The notes beneath the pieces were generated by a model, which was given only the letters and a program-made list of their open reading frames with translations, ran no database searches and had not been told where the DNA came from. From the NCBI GenBank assembly GCA_028751875.1, contig CM054141.1:49537516-49601515 (forward strand): a stretch of 64,000 bases of DNA, read 5' to 3'. A program made the translations under genes and the position numbers. Numbering within the stretch: position 1 is the stretch's first letter; each line of letters opens with the position of its first letter. Source of the DNA: Rapana venosa (taxonomy: Eukaryota > Mollusca > Gastropoda > Neogastropoda > Muricidae). Below are positions 61,816 to 64,000 of this stretch, piece after piece.

Positions 61816-62146
61816 CAATAGTACCTGGCCATTCAACAGCTCACATAAAGCAGTTTGTAGTTCTGGTATGTCTTTGCCCGAACAGTCGAAATAGGACAAT
61901 TCTAATCTTTCAATGATTCGAAAGAAAACAATCTACCAAACAAAAAATGCAACACACAATAAACAACTCAAACAACCCCAACCCAACCAACCAAACAAAC
62001 ATACAAAAAGAAACGAAAAAACAAACAAACAAACAACATTTCCTGAAGTAAGACTTTTTTCCCCAGAAAAATCGCCGATCTCGCAGTGTCAGTTGGTTTT
62101 GGTTTTGTTTGGGGGTTTTTTCACAACTGCAGTCACTGTTGCTGGA

Positions 62147-62365
62147 GTCAAGTCAAAAATTTATTTCCAGATGGTACATTGAATAAGCAATGCATTTGCT
62201 TTTTCTCATAAAGCCATCTATCTAAGAACAAATTTCTTAATGATTATACTGAAGTACTACATTATTGCATCATTTACCATTAAATTAAACCAGTAAAAAG
62301 AGGAAAATCGATAAGATAATACATTGAAAAATACAAATTACCACATATACATACTCATACACACC
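62147..62365 (-). mobile_element. Dispersed repeat, family C (copy 2)
   Basis: Matches 12485-12705 along its length with a few substitutions and indels. It keeps only about two units of the pentamer end. Confidence 0.7.
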
Positions 62366-62519
62366 TGCGCGCGTGCGCGCTCACGTCCACACACTTAAAT
62401 AAAGATAGCGGATAGCAGCAGAGTGGGGTTTTGATCTCAAGAAGACAGCTGGACTGTTTGATCCACTAGTGTGCATACAACGCTTAATAATAAACACAAT
62501 ATAATATACAATGAGGATT

Positions 62520-62930
62520 GGGCGGGGTGGGGGTTGGGGGGGGGGGGGGGGGGGGTGTACAAGGGGGTCTATAGCACCCCCAACAGAAATCCCCATATCG
62601 GGTGAATCCTGCCCTGAAAGGTAGAAGACAGGAATGGAAGAGCAGAACAAGCAAATGGAAGAAGTAAAGGGGAAGAGCACAATACAAAACTCTTGATGTT
62701 GGCAGGGAGCATTACACTCTCCTCTCTTTGTTTAGGCCTCTGGGGAAAGGGAGCTCTGGTAGTAGTGGTGGCGGTGGTGGAGGAGGTGGGGTGGAGGGGG
62801 GTCTTGTTGGGGGGGAGGGGGGGGGGGGGGAGGGGGGGCCCGAGCGAAAGGAGAGGGGTGTCGGGGGAATGGGGGGTGGGGGTTGGGGGGGAGGGGGGGG
62901 GGGGGGGGTGGGGGCCTTGACAGAAGGGGC
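62520..62930. repeat. G-rich runs
   Basis: G-runs at 62535-62556 and broken G/T/A-rich sequence at 62755-62925. Gly-rich open frames here are repeat translations. Confidence 0.85.
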
Positions 62931-63031
62931 AAAGGCAGTGTGCTCCCCAGACGGGAGAATATCAATCACGCAAGGTCACCTTCCTGTGAGCCCGACTAAA
63001 GCCATTTTCAGACGATGGATCATCGGTCAGA

Positions 63032-63540
<509 letters not shown>

Positions 63541-63669
63541 AGACAGATAGCGAGTATTTTTTCTTTCATTTTTTCTCCTCTATTAAATGTTTTGTTCTTT
63601 TTGTTTTGGAAGAAGGGATGTTTTTTTCCCATTGTGCAAATACGATCTCATCTGTGGGCTAAGGAATTA

Positions 63670-63790
63670 TCTTTCTTTTGTTCACTGCAATAGAACCAAA
63701 TAAAACAGATTCTATTTCCTTCGTTCGCTGCAATAGAACCAAAATTAAACAGATTCTCTTTCTTTTGTTCACTGCAATAGAGCCAAAAAA
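63670..63790. repeat. Tandem repeat, unit 43-44 bp, three copies
   Basis: CACTGCAATAGAACCAAA (or its CGCTG variant) starts near 63683, 63726 and 63770, each followed by AAACAGATTCT. The last copy runs into poly-A. Confidence 0.85.
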
Positions 63791-63952
63791 AAAAAAAAAA
63801 AAGAAACAGAGGCATAGACTGTCTCCGCCACAGCCGACAATCATCGATAATTCTATGCTCAGGAAAGCAGCATCCACTGAAGGTTTCTCAGAAGATCAAT
63901 ACTGGTTATCGATCTCCCAATCGTGCACGCTGCACGCTATAGACCACAACAC

Positions 63953-63954
<2 letters not shown>

Positions 63955-63996
<42 letters not shown>

Positions 63997-64000
63997 CACA
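63955..64000. repeat. (CA)n microsatellite at the right edge
   Basis: CA array broken near 63992, then AAAACACA; it may continue past the window. Confidence 0.95.

Overview
The window looks like AT-rich nuclear DNA from an invertebrate animal, most likely a marine mollusc and perhaps a caenogastropod. The grounds are a split gene with GT-AG introns, very dense microsatellites and poly-G/poly-C runs, and dispersed repeats that I recognise from memory as molluscan SINE-type sequences. The organism is an inference; the phylum is a moderate call and the class a weak one.

I can support one protein-coding gene. It lies on the minus strand, runs off the left edge, and is an SLC6 (neurotransmitter:sodium symporter) transporter. 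Three coding exons are visible: 56430-56745 (N-terminus and TM1), 7914-8045 (TM2) and 6198-6498 (TM3 and the glycosylated extracellular loop 2). Their phases (1, 1, 2) join cleanly into 249 codons plus two bases, roughly the first 40% of a typical family member. The remaining exons lie beyond position 1. TM1 has Gly where monoamine carriers have Asp, so the substrate is probably an amino-acid-like or guanidino compound (GABA, taurine, betaine or creatine group). The first coding intron is about 48.4 kb. An acceptor-like AG three bases before the ATG suggests an upstream 5'UTR exon.

Layout: 1-6197 is the visible part of intron 3, with retroelement tails at the far left. 6198-8045 holds exons 3 and 2. 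8046-56429 is intron 1. It is packed with (GA)n, (CA)n, (AT)n and poly-G/C arrays, SINE fragments, a 48-bp minisatellite (about 41.9-43.25 kb), a homopolymer-degraded stretch that looks like bad consensus (about 39.4-41.06 kb), and a decayed roughly 28-bp tandem repeat at 55.64-56.3 kb. 56430-56745 is the first coding exon, locally GC/CpG-rich. 56746-64000 is upstream DNA with CRE-like sites near 59.1 kb, a tRNA-type SINE containing a perfect hairpin, a CCTT/CCGT polypyrimidine tract, and a 25-bp minisatellite that keeps all three plus frames open.

Most long open frames here are repeat translations (GA, CA, CT, G or minisatellite) and are not annotated as genes. I found no intact transposase or reverse transcriptase, no complete tRNA or rRNA, and no CRISPR array. 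I see no convincing new biological system. The best leads are the unusual TM3 residue and glycan cluster of the transporter, the over-represented CRE motifs, and the repeat architecture of the giant intron.
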